A stretch of DNA of 64,000 nt, taken from positions 4,030,001 to 4,094,000 of the forward strand of contig CM007989.1 of the NCBI GenBank assembly GCA_002189035.1, read 5' to 3'. Below are positions 13,123-24,963 of this stretch, in pieces (the first letter of the stretch is position 1; every line of letters starts with the position of its first letter). A model generated the notes under the pieces. It saw only the letters and a list, made by a program, of their open reading frames with translations. It was not told the DNA's origin and searched no databases. Source of the stretch: Utricularia gibba. Lineage: Eukaryota; Streptophyta; Magnoliopsida; Lamiales; Lentibulariaceae. Made by a program: the position numbers and the translations under genes.

Positions 13123-14342
13123 ATGTTGTATCGAATACCGAAGCAAATATCAAACTTGAATGATTTAATCACTAATTATAACAACATTGCATTAGAAGAA
13201 TTGAGAATGAGTAAGCATGTTTTTGGGAGATTATGTTACATGTTGGATAATTATGCTCAATTACAGAATTCTAAATATATATCTGTAAATGAAATGATTG
13301 CTTCTTTTCTCGGTATCTTGGCACATCATCACAAACAACATGTATAAAAGTGCAATTATAAGAGATTGACTCAGACAATTAGCAAGAATTTTCATAAGAT
13401 AATTTTAGCAATTTGAAGTCTTTATGATAAATTTCTTATGAACCCACAGTCATATAATGAAGATATATCACATGACTTCAAGTATTTCATGATATGTACA
13501 TTGATTGCATTGTTATATTGTTATATTTTTATTATATTAATATTGAAATATGAAATATGCAGAAATCTTTGAGATTTTAGATAGTATGCATATCAATGTC
13601 AAAGTTAACACAAAGGATAAAGTGAGATATACGACTAGAAAAAGTATTATCTCAACAAATGTTTTAGGAGTTTGCGATATCAAGTTAAATTTTATATATG
13701 CTCTTAGCGGTTGGGAAGGATTTGCTGCAGATAATCGAGTGCTTCGTGATGCTCTAACAAGAGAAAATGGATTATGAATGCATAAAGGTGAAGTTTAACA
13801 TTATCATATATTAGTAATGCTTAATGTACATCAATTTTTTTTAGGGAATTACTTCTTATGTGATAATGATTATACCAATAGTGAAGTTTTATTAACACCT
13901 TATTGCAATGTTCATTATTATTTGAAGAAGTTTGGCGTAGAAAATCAAGCCCCTCAAAATGTCAAAGAATTATTTAATATGAAATATACAAAGACACATA
14001 ATATTATTGAACGAATTTGGGGTGTATTAAAAATGTGTTGAGAGTATTTTACGAGATCCTTCATTCTACCCTATTAAGACTCAGAATCACATCATTTTTA
14101 TATGTATTTTGCTGCATAACTTCATATGTATGGAAATAACTTATGATCCAATAGAAGCAGATGGGATTACAACAACATTGAAGGTAATGAAGAAACTAAT
14201 TATGAGGATTTATTTGTTTCTAGGATTGAGTAATCACAAGTATGATCAAATTGGAGTGATAATAAAATCACACATCAAGTCACGCATCAAATCATCAAGA
14301 TTGAAAAATGGTTTGGAAGAAGTTATATTGAATCATAATTAA
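13123..14342 (+). pseudogene. Harbinger DDE transposase remnant, element 1
   Basis: Three or four blocks in different frames match the plant PIF/Harbinger (ALP1-like) nuclease: an N-terminal block with LEELRMSKHVFGRLC and SFLGILAHHHK (13,123-13,345), a block with ILDSMHINV, RYTTRK, NVLGVCD and the GWEGFAADNRVL motif (13,550-13,777), a block ending HNIIERIWGVLK (13,817-14,041), and a C-terminal LLHNFICMEITYDP block (14,109-14,160). The three acidic positions of the DDE triad can still be recognised, but stops and frameshifts separate the blocks and the region between the first two is lost. It cannot encode a transposase. Confidence 0.8.
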
Positions 14343-14616
14343 TCATAAATTCCCAATTAGCGATAAACCCTAGATGACTCAATTTTATGTAATCAAAAGA
14401 AAAATAATGATTAATAATTCATTTAGTTCATAAGATCATTTTAATAATTTAAATATAAAATAATTAATATCCAAATATTAATACCATCTAACCAAACAAA
14501 TTGAATAGGTTAACCTTAATACATTAACCAAACAACATTTGAGTTTAATGTATCTATATCTAAATAAATTATATTCAAATTAAATTAATATATTTCCATC
14601 CAACCAAACGCATCCT

Positions 14617-14944
14617 CAGTGTTATTCGCCGAAGTGTTGGTACTGGTATTTTGTTGAACTGAGTTTGATTTATTCTGTATAGAATCGATTTCTTTGTTGT
14701 GACTTGATCTCTTATATTCTTATCTTTTGTTTTTTCATTCGATTGTTGATAGCTGATTTTCATATTTGAATTTCCGTTCAGTTATTTTTTTTATGTGAAT
14801 GCTTCGCATGTTGTAGATTCGGAGATTTGGGAGTTGAATTTTTGGGTTATTATTGTGTCGGTTGCGTTGCTCAGAGGGTTCTGTTTTTTAGTACTTTAAT
14901 TTTTGGTCCATCGATCATTCACTTGATTAGATATAATTTCTAAG
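14617..14944. other. 5' flank/leader of NOT4-like gene
   Basis: T-rich, intron-like sequence leading into the NOT4-like gene. It probably represents the former 5' UTR intron; no ORF of note. Confidence 0.4.
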
Positions 14945-17900
14945 GTGACAAAGAGTGAGGAAGGAGAAAAGGTGTGCCCTCTCTGTGCGGAGGAGATGGA
15001 TCTCACTGATCAACAGTTGAAGCCATGCAAATATGGCTATGAGGTATGCTATCTTCATTTTTTTTTTTTCATTTGTTCCTGCACCTTTGTTACGTATCTG
15101 GATGTATCACAGTCAGATTTGAATCAAATAAATAATCTTTTGAAAGAGAAGCATAGACGCGTACTTTAGAGTTTATTTGTCGGTTAAAGGATCTCCATTC
15201 ATTACTCAACAGTGCCCATAATGCTTTATTTTTCGGACGTTGTTCTCTCAGTAATGAAATGCTCTGTTCTCTACATATGTTAGTATTTCATAGTAAATCC
15301 GCTGATTTGTGTTTAGTGCTGGCACCAAATTATGGAGATGGAAGAGAAAGATGAGACTCAGAGTCGTTGTCCAGCATGTCGTGCTCCATATGACAAAGAA
15401 AAGATAGTTGGGATGGCATCAAAGTGTGAAAGGTGCTTGCGGGACCCAGTGAATTGGATTTGCAGGCTTGTAGTGGTATCATTGTCATTTCTTCTAATTC
15501 ATGATGTCGTATCAGATTAGTGTCCGAGATGTGTGTGGAGAAAAAGAAGTCTCAAGGGGGAAAAAGCAAGACCTCAGAAGGCCGGAAGCAACTTGATAGT
15601 GTTCGAGTTATCCAGAGGAATCTTGTTTATGTTGTGGGCCTTCCATTCCATCTTGCAGATGAAGATGTACTGCCTTGTACCCTTTTTCTTTTATACACTG
15701 CAGCATTTTTTGGGTTATTTGTTTCTGCAGATCCTTCAGCGGAGAGAACACTTTAGTTTGTATGGAAGAGTGCTGAAGGTTTCCATATCACGTACATCAG
15801 CTGGTGCCATACATCATTTTTCCGAATAATACATCCAGTGTATATGCCTCAAATTTCTGCTTTCACATCAATAGGTTCACTAGATAGATCGATAATTTTA
15901 TTATATCAGGATGCTTTTGTTCCCCGGGTTTGGATTCCTCTCATTGTGAGGAATCCTTTTAATTTTTTTAATGGGGAAAATCACATTTTGATTTTAGCTT
16001 TGACTGGAGTCCAATTTGATGGATCTTGTAATCCTGACGAAATGCCATTTACTGAACAAAGTTGCCGTTCTAGGTGCAGATTTTAGTCATGCTGCTCAAT
16101 ACATTTTAAAACTCTTTCTTATTTATGTTAGGATACTTTTCTTTGGCGTTTTCTTCTCATAAACTATGCTGTCAGTATTTAAAAAGCAACCTTTATCTAC
16201 ATGAGTAATTTCTGTAAGTTTTTAAAACGTAACTGCTACTGACTTGTTGCAATTTTCTCTAGCTATATATCATATTCAATGGAGGAGGCAATCATGTGTA
16301 TTCAACTGGTTCATGGATTTTTTTTGGACAGTCGACCTCTGAGGTGAGTATCATCATTACTTTGAGGAGGAGCAATCTGGTGATATTAATGAGTTTTTTT
16401 TTTTTTTAACAGGGCCTGCTTTTTAACGAGAAAGTATTATCATGTATGGCTGAGAAATATGGTATGATCTTTAAATGTTTCAAAACGATACAGCTAGAGG
16501 GATTTTTCTTTGCTAATGAATTTTAATATGAGATTATTGGGAAATCTTCTCAAAGCATGAAGCTGTCTCCACACGATATCATAGTGAAGGTTTTATTTCT
16601 GTTCCCAGCCATGCTAACCTTGATTGCCAGTATCTTCACGAAATTGGCTCCCAAGAAGATAGCTTCACGAATGACGAAATTACATCTGCATGCACAAGGT
16701 ATTTCAGTTTCTGAGGTTTTCTTTCACATATTTACGTATGTATTTGCGATAACAAGGTCTTTCATACCCCCTCATGAAATCGGTTGCCCCTCTAATTGCT
16801 ATATATGCACATTTGCTATTGTCCTTGTAGAGATTGTGCTTTTGCCGACTGCATTAGTCCAACTACATGCATAATGTTTTTCAATTTCCCTTCCCTGGGA
16901 TTGATCCCTGGGTTGGCTCCTGGGTCCATCCGTCTGCAGTATGGTTCCTGAATTTTTCTATTGTGTTTCAAGATAGTCTGTTTTTGGTTTAAGCGTGTAG
17001 CTTGACGAGGTTGTTGCACTAAGAAAGCTGCTATTTGACGTCCTCATGTGAAACATAATTTGGAAGAACTTGGATGTTTCCCGTTAGTCTGTTCTTTGTT
17101 TAACGAGGTAGCTGTCAATATTTGCATGTTGTTTGTTGAAACTATTTGCCTACTTTGGCCTTTGAAATAATTTGTTGATGAGCATTATAATTTTTGTGGT
17201 CTTCTAAAATCTGATTTTAATGCAACTTTGAAGGAACCAGGTTCGAAAGAGCACTGGTGCCACATGTAGCAGTCAACGGCGGTCAGGGACTAGTCTGCCT
17301 TCTCCTGCAGATGATAATTCTGACATTACCGCTGCTTCACAAGGAAAACCTGCTAGTAAAGCTGCTGTTAATTCTCATGTAAGACGTCTTCATCATTTGT
17401 TTTTTTTTTCTGACTAAGTGACTTTACAAGCTGAGAGATCTCAACCTTTTTTAATTCCATCACTACCTTTGTCTTGCCATTGTTGTTCTGCATTCTTTTC
17501 TGTTTAGACAGCCTTCAATTTGATGTGCTTTGAAACACATAAGTTTTTATCGGTGTTGATAAATAAAAAAATTTTAGTTTGATGTGCTTGAAATTGTTTT
17601 ATTTACCTGGATGTAATCTTATCCATTAAATGAGAATCCTTTCTCTTGGAAAAAAAAAAGGTTTACTAAAATAGTTTATGCATGTTTGGTTTTCTTAACA
17701 GAATTTGACTGGTGTTAGAGTTCCATCACCCGATAGTAGCTTTGGCAGATCTGCTGCTCCTCCCATTGCGGCATCATGGTTTGTGTATTTTTGGTTGGTT
17801 TTATGCTGTTATTTGCGTTTCCTATCAACACATTGTTTTGATGTGTAGGGGACCTCGTTCTTCACTGAAAAATGCACGTGTTAGTGAGCCACCTGCTCAG

Positions 17901-19800
17901 AAATCTAATGTGGTTGATGGCCGAACATCACTTTCTAAGCCACCTATAAGTGTGATTGGGACGAAGGTGGTTCATGATGAAGAAACATCAATTTCTAAAG
18001 ATACAAATTTTAGAGATATATCTGAACCCAAACTTGTTGGTTCAAAGGCAGATGGGAAAGCCAGTCTTGCTGGCGTTACAGTGTCATCGAGTATGCAGTT
18101 GGCTCATGTGCCAACAGCAGTTTCACTGCAAAATGCTAGTGATAAGGTTCATTCCGCACCAAATGAGCCTGGTTGAGGATATTATTGATTAAGGAGATGG
18201 GAGTATTGAGAATGTATGCTCAGGCATTTTATCAAAGAATGTTAATGTAAATCAGACGCCTCGGAATGGATACTTTAAGCATGCTGGAAATTCATCACTT
18301 TTTGGTACATCTGAAACCGATTTAATTACATCAGAGGTACATAGTTCTGGAATCCTGCCTAATTTCAGACCAGGGATGCATACTAAGAAATTAAAGGTGA
18401 AGCTGCTGCAAAGGGGAAATCATTCATTATCTTTTAAGAATGAAAGGGTCGACGATCCAGCTATCACTGCAGATAGAGTTCGTGATCTTTACCAGACCAA
18501 GTTTTTCAAGGCATTCCACCATGCCCTCTGCACAAATCAATAATTTTGACGGTACAATCGTTACCAAGTTGCAGATAGAAACAGAGATTTGTCAACTTCT
18601 TATTTTCACAACAAAAATCCTGAGGAAATCCTCATTTCTCAGGACTCTGATGACGCTGCATTTTCTAAGCTCTCTCTTGGTAACGGTGGAACGTCTTTGC
18701 TTAGAAGACATGAAGGTGAAAAAAGGAGTTGCACTCGTGATGTGGGGGAAAACAGTTATCATATTAAAACTTGGCACATATTTTTGGTGGAGAGAAACAA
18801 TTGTATAATGTTGGTAGGTTCTCGAAAGCTTAACAGTGCCAGTCAACCTCGGTTTGCATTTGCAAGGGAAGTGGGTGTGAGTAACCAAGTGTCAGATCTT
18901 GGGAGATCTGGAGACTATGACGTTCAGAAGGATTCCTTTTTCAGGAACCACTCGAAGAGCAATAGCTTTCATATTGATAAATTTGTTCATCAAAGTGACT
19001 TCACAGTCGCTCGTGGCTTTGAGACAGAGAATTCCCATTTCACCTCTTGCAACATGCCAGGTAATTTTATGTTTGCAGTCCTTTCCACACATGTATATAT
19101 CTGCGTGTGCACATGTGTGTATATATATGTATTTTCCATTTCAGATCCCAGCAGGCTGCCTCCTCCTGGATTTTCTTCTCTTATGACTGAGAAACTGCTC
19201 TAATCTCTGGTCTCTGAGTGTGTTCTTTCCTTCTCTAAGTTCAGGAAGTAATCTTTCAGATGCTCTATCATCCCAGGCCTCAATGAGTGTTAATGCATAC
19301 ACCAACGGTGATGTTGAGTTTATTGTTCCAGCAATTTTTGCTGTTGGTAAAGCCACACTTGCGAGTAGAAAGAATACCCTTGGCATTGATGCGAGAACCT
19401 GTTTTTCCCCTCAGTTTGGCTATGAACACCCAAGGGTCCAGCCACTTGAGCACAGATCCCTTCCTCCCTACGAGAACCACAGCTTTCTTGATTTTCTGGA
19501 AACCATGTCCAGCTTTGGTGATGACTACGGAAACTCTTCGAGGGTTTTGGAGCAAATGCAATCTAGCAATCCCTCTCCGTTCTCTTGCTTGTCCTTGCCC
19601 CAGTTGCGAAATGGATTGCTATCAAATGGCCCATGAGACAGTTGAAGTGAGCCACGGAGAGATAGTAATTTGGCTATGCCAGAGCTGCTAAGACATGAGA
19701 GATTAGTATTTCATGAAGCCTATTCCAGCTATGAAGATCCCTTGAAAAGAATTCCCAACTCAGACAGTCAATATAATGGGATATACCGGATTTAGTTCCG
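14945..19800 (+). pseudogene. NOT4: NOT4-like RING/RRM protein, unprocessed pseudogene
   Basis: Homologous over its length to plant CCR4-NOT subunit 4, a RING E3 ligase with an RRM. Exon blocks: 14,945-15,043 (RING), 15,317-15,432 (RING, RCPACRAPYDKEKIVG), 15,521-15,666 (GRKQLDSVRVIQRNLVYVVG), 15,731-15,845 (RRM, GRVLKVSISRT), 16,263-16,345, 16,413-16,461, 16,609-16,698 (YLHEIGSQEDSFT), 17,241-17,378, 17,702-17,778, and a long C-terminal region to about 19,790. Damage: the ATG is replaced by GTG; a RING cysteine is Tyr (KPCKYGYE for the usual CKCGYE); the conserved CVWCW segment carries a TAG and its acceptor is displaced; the RRM exon has a 1-nt shift before its end; KYCHAW is KYYHVW; and several stops cut the last exon (first near 18,174). 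Introns are kept, so it is a decayed gene rather than a retrocopy. Transcription cannot be excluded. Confidence 0.88.
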
Positions 19801-20946
19801 GACCTCGATTCTCCTCTCATGACCATGGAAAAACAGGATCGAGGATGTCACTCGGATTCAACAACTTCGCAACAGTTTTTTGTGCTTGCTCAACTGACCA
19901 CATTCCGGCCATGGAGGCAGGTTCATGGAGGATAGGTACCATCCTCCGTATTCTTGCAATGGATTAACAAGACTGCCCTCCCGTGTCCAAGCGTCATCAG
20001 AAGAGGGGGAGAGGGATGGATCCTAAGACCAACAGGTATTTTTTTTCAATCTCCTTCTTCAAATCCAATCTCAATGAAAGCAGAGAAAAGGAAACGCCGC
20101 TTTGCAATGGACAAGTGTATGCTTGAACCACCAGTCAGCTCAACCTTTCACCGTGCTCTGTGCACAAGTGGTGGGTACCTTTTGATTCGAGATTTTTCTG
20201 AGCACAACACGTCGTCTGTTTTGCTAACTCGAAGGGGCTCGTTTCAATCCAGGTGAAGAAGTTGGTGTTCAGTGTTTGGGCTGGTTCAATGAATTCCACC
20301 AGTAAGTGTGCCACATGAGAAACGGTTGCAGGTTCAATCTTAGTGTTTGGTGAACAAGAGACTCCCCAACAGGGTATTTAAGGCCGACCATTCGAATGAG
20401 AAACGGTTGCAGGTTCACTTGCTTGTCCGTATGACAACCAAAATTGAAATTTCATACGAGGTGTGGGATCATTTGGTGTCCGAATCCACGAGTACTTGCC
20501 ATCTGGCTTCGGTTTGTAACCTGGCCACCGGACTTTGAGATCAGAATGCGCGTGAAGGGATAATATTTCAAATGTGTGAAAAGGAATTGGGACACAGTCA
20601 GCCTGTTAATTGCAATCCCCACGTCTATTCAGTAATTAGCTCGCATTGTTATTGCAGCATAAATAAATTATTAATTAGGTCACATTTTTTTAGAAATTAT
20701 AAATGTTTTAAATTTAGAAATATTAAATTTATATAATTATCTTTAGTTTTTGTAATATTAAAATATGTTGAATTTGTAAAAGAAATTAATATAAAACTGT
20801 GAGCAAGCAAAAAAAAAAAAAAAAAGGTTTAAAAAAGAAGTATTTTATCATTTGAATTGACAAAAGTCACGAAGCTCTGGAATAAATAAATAAAATCCCA
20901 AAACTCAGCCCTTTCTTACGGAAGTCAATTTTATTGGATTTTTATT
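19801..20946. other. NOT4 3' flank, no gene called
   Basis: Moderately GC-rich to about 20,560, then AT-rich. Short frames are open on the plus strand but without a recognisable family; this may be old 3' UTR plus unrelated debris. A 17-base A run lies at 20,809-20,825. Confidence 0.4.
20315..20416 (+). repeat. 22-bp direct repeat pair
   Basis: The 22-base sequence starting ATGAGAAACGGTTGCAGG occurs exactly at 20,315-20,336 and 20,395-20,416, 80 bases apart. It looks like a local duplication or a filled repair junction. Confidence 0.75.
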
Positions 20947-20949
20947 TTT

Positions 20950-21420
20950 TTTGGGAAAGGCGGGGCCCATAGTACCTTGTCAAGTAACTTTGTTTCTTTC
21001 CACCGGTAATTTTCTTATACAGGAACAAGCGATCCAGTCACCGGCTACGCCGCCGGGGCTCCTGTCGACCCGGAGCGAGCGGATCAGAAAAAGACGGTCA
21101 CGGTTTACTCATACAAAGTGGCGGGTAGGTGAACCGTACAGGGAGTCGTCGTCGACGGCGATGGTGCACTTGATCATGCCCAACATTCCGGCATTATAAC
21201 CGCAAGATGCTATGAGAGTTCAGAGATTTTGGCACGGCCACACTCCCTGAAGAAGCCCATCTCGCCCTGAATTCGCAGCCCGGAAAGAGAATTTTCCTGG
21301 AGACAGAAAAAAAGAAAACAAACTTTCGCTCCATCCTCTTCAAAATCCGATGGCCGTCTTTCCTCGCCGGAGAAAGCAGAGACATGGTTAAAACCCAGAA
21401 CACTCTAGATTTTCCACCGA
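20950..21420. repeat. GC-rich segment X, copy 1
   Basis: A GC-rich segment whose central part (about 21,150-21,410) is clearly similar to 43,605-43,880 (copy 2), for example CACTTGATCATGC.CAA.ATTCCGGC and GCCACACTCCC. On the plus strand a stop-free stretch at about 21,032-21,125 is flanked by CAG and GTAGGT, like a small exon. On the minus strand copy 2 has a longer frame. Coding strand and product are not recognised. Confidence 0.45.
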
Positions 21421-21965
21421 TGGTTTTACTCGGTCACTGATAATAGCATAATACACCGTCAACATCCACCGCATGCGCTCACGTGCTTAATTTTCAACAA
21501 TGGCGGTTGATAAAAAAAATTCATTTTAAACTGATAATTTAATTTTAAATAATTTCAAACATATTACTTGCTTTTATGGAAAACCATGAGAGCAGATTAA
21601 TTTATTAAAATTTTCCTAAATGATTTTAAAACACAATTCTAATAATTTTACACAATCAAATATAAGACAATTGCCAAATACATTTTAATTTTAAATATAT
21701 AAAATATATTTTATCTTAACTTTTATAATTTAAAATTCGTTTTGTCCAAAAATATGATTGGCTGACATTTATTACATCCTTGTTTATACTATATTTGTTG
21801 CTCTTATCTATCAAATTTTTGTTGTCAATTGTTGGCTTGTGTGCCAATAATTGTTTTAAAATCATATTTAATATATTTTTCGATGAAGTGGTTTTATAAT
21901 TAAATATTTTTTCAAATAAAATGACCATATAAATTAAATAATTATACATTTAAGTTTTTTTATAA
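21421..21965. other. AT-rich spacer
   Basis: AT-rich with scattered short frames; nothing recognised. Confidence 0.45.
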
Positions 21966-23761
21966 AAATTATTAAAAACATATCAAACTACCACGAATAT
22001 TTTTACAACAGTTGGTGAAACATGCTCCGTCTTATTTACTGATACAGTACACTGGCTATAGACATGGACCCTAGTGGGACCCACCAAGGAGGAGCTCTGG
22101 TCAGCTCTGGCGGACTGCCACCTTCTTCTCCGGGAGAAGAGAATAAATGAAGGAAATTGAGATTACTCGGAATCTGTGGAGTGAGGAGGACTGAAGGCAA
22201 GAGTGGTTGCGTCAGGGGAGGTCATCGGCGAGCACTCCGAGGATTCGCCCTTGTCGGAGATGGAGTATTTCTCGTCGGCGTTTCTGGAGAAGGGCATCCT
22301 AGCTTTCTCGATGTCCTTCTGTGCCGGGATCCGAGTCGCATCTTGTGCCGCTCCGTGCGGCGGCGCCGTCGCAGGGTCCAACAGATTCTTGAGGCGATTG
22401 GCGATCGAACGCAGATATTTGCCGATGTCGTGACAAATCTGAGCCTTCACGGCCCCCCTCCGCCTCGGAAACTCCCTATCCTGCTGCCGATCCATTAACG
22501 TTTGAAAAAAAGAAAGAGAAGCTTTTGTTTTTTTTTTTAGCTGAAGTACACAATGCAAGACGACGCTCTCAATTTAAAATAAAGCAATTCTTTATTTTTT
22601 TTAAATGCAAGAAAAAATAATAACGCAACAGGCAAACACGGAAAGAAATAAATAAATATTTCTAGTCGATTTAGTTATTATTTTTCATAACTTTTAAAAA
22701 ATAAAATATATTATAAAAAATTGTGTATTTTAGAAACATAAATCATTCATATTTAATAAAGAAATATTTAAAATAGAGCCATTGTCTTCAAATGCATATC
22801 GTGTTAGAATAATTATTCCTTTCTCTATATCAAATAACCAAAATTTTTCAATCCAAAATCATCGAAAAATCGATCCGAAAAACATAAAATCATCGAAGAA
22901 AATTCCACTACACAAATATTTGAATGAAACTCAATTAATTATTCACAAATTACCCTCAATCATTAAGAAAGTATTAAAATCTCTTAACTTTGGATCAATA
23001 GAAGGAAGACGCGTTAGGCAACCGCGTTTGATTTCCTACTATACATAATATATTATCCAAAACTCCCATTTTAAAAAAAATAATGTGTTATTAAATAATA
23101 TAAATTTTCAGTTGAGATAACAGAAAGTCCAATTATCAAAATATTTAAATCAGTTCCTTTTCTAGGGAATCTCATATGGATCTATTTATATTTATATTTC
23201 ATATTTTTATAAAAAAATATTTTTATGGTCAAAAAACAATAAAAATCTTCTTGATTTCTCCTCCTAACCAATTTTCAACTCAGGCTAACATAATTCATTG
23301 CCACGTTTATATCCTCGTTTAACATGTATTTCCGGCGGCGACGACTGATTGTGACGTCTATGGACAAAAAAGGCAATATCGAGGAAGGATAAGAACTTGG
23401 CCACCAAGCAACTCCAATTATAAAATATTTTTTTATTTAATAAAAATATTTTTATTAAATACAATTTTTTAGGTGATAAAAATATGAATTTTACAGACTT
23501 TGTAATACAATTAATTATATTATATTTTTAGATTAATTATTTTATAAAATTATTATTTCTCAAATCATAATTAGTATTTTATTGCACACTGATATGATTT
23601 GTGTCTTTTACATATGGACGTGGATTCTGATAATAATTATCTAAATAATAATAATAACTTTTTATTTAGCCGAGCGTATACGGTGACTATAGGCTTTGAC
23701 CCCGTGTGTGATCATCGCCGGCGAAGTCTGACAGACTGCCACTTTCTTCCGTGGGAGAAGG
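21966..23761. repeat. Duplicated segment, block A (pairs with 42,340-44,600)
   Basis: Matches block B in several colinear stretches: 21,990-22,520 with 42,355-42,860 (near-identical), 22,970-23,100 with 42,958-43,085 (shared GAAGGAAGACGCGTTAGGCA), 23,135-23,170 with 43,990-44,030 (AATTATCAAAATATTTAA), and 23,265-23,360 with 44,155-44,280. About 380 AT-rich bases at 22,580-22,960 are extra in A. Segment X, which lies within B, is missing from the corresponding place in A. Confidence 0.8.
22163..22495 (-). CDS. Small conserved-in-window protein Y1, function unknown
   Basis: A 110-codon minus-strand frame, ATG at 22,495-22,493. It is nearly identical to the 109-codon frame at 42,523-42,852; the two differ mainly in the first ten residues and in a few single substitutions. 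The sequence has an arginine-rich start (FPRRRGAVKAQICHDIG), a central amphipathic stretch (LRSIANRLKNLLDP), an Ala/Pro-rich linker and an acidic Ser/Pro-rich tail. There is no signal peptide or membrane segment, and I recognise no family. Two further degraded copies (24,964-25,110 and about 62,370-62,560) show it is a dispersed family. Because the duplication is recent, frame conservation between Y1 and Y2 is only weak evidence of coding; transcription is unknown. Confidence 0.5.
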   Translation of the reverse strand: MDRQQDREFPRRRGAVKAQICHDIGKYLRSIANRLKNLLDPATAPPHGAAQDATRIPAQKDIEKARMPFSRNADEKYSISDKGESSECSPMTSPDATTLAFSPPHSTDSE

Positions 23762-24954
23762 AGAGTTAATTGACTATCTAGCACTCTGTAAAAAACTTCT
23801 TTACTAAATGGTCCTATTTGGTGGTAGACCTTAGTTAAATGACCATACTTTATGTTGGTATTAGGTAAATAACCTTATTTTTATCATAAATTAAATAATA
23901 AAATAATTATTATTTACGAAAAATACAATTAATGTATATATAATTCTATATTAATTAATATTATGATTTTATATTTTTATTTCTACTCAAATTATATATA
24001 TTTAATGATTTAATTTTAAAAATATAACATAAATATCAATATGAATATTTAGTAGTTATATTAAAATGTTTTCATAATAAATTAATATAAAAAAGATATG
24101 AAAATATTTATACAAAATTATTATAGTAAATGTTTTTAACTTAATTTATTTAACCCAAAAATATGTTATGGTACGTCGCCTAATAATATAATTAATACAA
24201 AATAATATTTCTCAATATTTTTTTAAAAAATTAAATGTGAAAAATCTATTAATCAATATTTTTATCTATTTTTCGATCTTATACCTAATTTATTAAGTTA
24301 TTTGACTAATAGATTTTCATATTTAGTTTTTTTTAAAAAAAACTAGAAATATTATTATGTATTCATTATATTATTAGATGATGTATCAAAACATATTTTT
24401 GGATTAAATAAATTCAATTGAAACATTTGATACAATAATTTTTTATAAATATTTTTATTCTTTTTGAAATACTAATGAAACTAAGAATAGTAAACTAAGA
24501 ATAATAAAAAAACTAATATTATCATGAAATTACCTAAAATACAAAAAAAAAATCATGATAATTATACAAATTAATCAGTGAATTATAACAACAATCAATA
24601 TCACAAAAAAGTTTCATTAGATTATGAAAACATTTTTAGGATAATCACAAAATAGTCATATTGATATATATGTTATATTTTTACAATTAAATAATTAAAT
24701 ATATCTAATTTTAATAGAAATAAAAATATTAATCGAAATATTAATTATAAAAAATTATATATATACACATGTAATGTATATTTAATTTTATTTTATTATT
24801 TTTCGTAATAAAAAATATTTTATTCTTTATTTATGATAAAATTAGGATTATTTACCTAATACCTACAAAAAGTAGGACCATTTAGCTAAGGTCTACCAAA
24901 TAGGACCATTTAGCCAAGAGTTTTTTTGCAAAGAGCTATATAGCCAATTCACCC
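23762..24954. mobile_element. Foldback (long-TIR, Mutator-like) element, 1.19 kb
   Basis: The element is almost entirely an imperfect inverted repeat: left arm 23,762-24,251, loop of about 55 nt, right arm 24,307-24,954. Colinear matches run from the termini (AATTGACTATCTAGC against AATTGGCTATATAGC) through TAAATGGTCCTATTTGGT and TATTAGGTAAATAA to the loop border (AAATCTATTA). The right arm has about 160 extra bases. The 9-bp flanks GGGAGAAGG (23,753-23,761) and GTGAGAAGG (24,955-24,963) look like a target duplication with one change, and the undisturbed paralogues at 22,130 and 42,495 show GGGAGAAG once at the same place. The TSD length fits Mutator-like elements. It has no coding capacity. 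Confidence 0.88.
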
Positions 24955-24963
24955 GTGAGAAGG

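Larger units (their letters stand above)
11263..14616 (+). mobile_element. PIF/Harbinger element 1, degenerate
   Basis: The ends resemble inverted terminal repeats: GAGTGCATTTGATTG at the left and, inverted, GGATGCGTTTGGTTG at the right. The flanking triplets are TGA and TCA, so the expected TWA target duplication is not preserved. The right third contains a broken Harbinger transposase on the plus strand. No Myb-like second gene was found; the left third is AT-rich and an LTR-like insertion occupies the middle. The exact ends are uncertain. Confidence 0.6.

Noticed and set aside
19064-19203. Possible signal or membrane segment in the NOT4 region (hydrophobic run near 19,080)
   Set aside because: It lies in an intron-like TG-rich stretch between two NOT4 exon blocks, not in coding sequence.
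22157-22498. Plus-strand 113-codon frame overlapping Y1
   Set aside because: Present also in copy 2, so not excluded by conservation, but it is Arg/Gly-biased antisense sequence and less protein-like than the minus-strand frame. The choice of strand remains uncertain.
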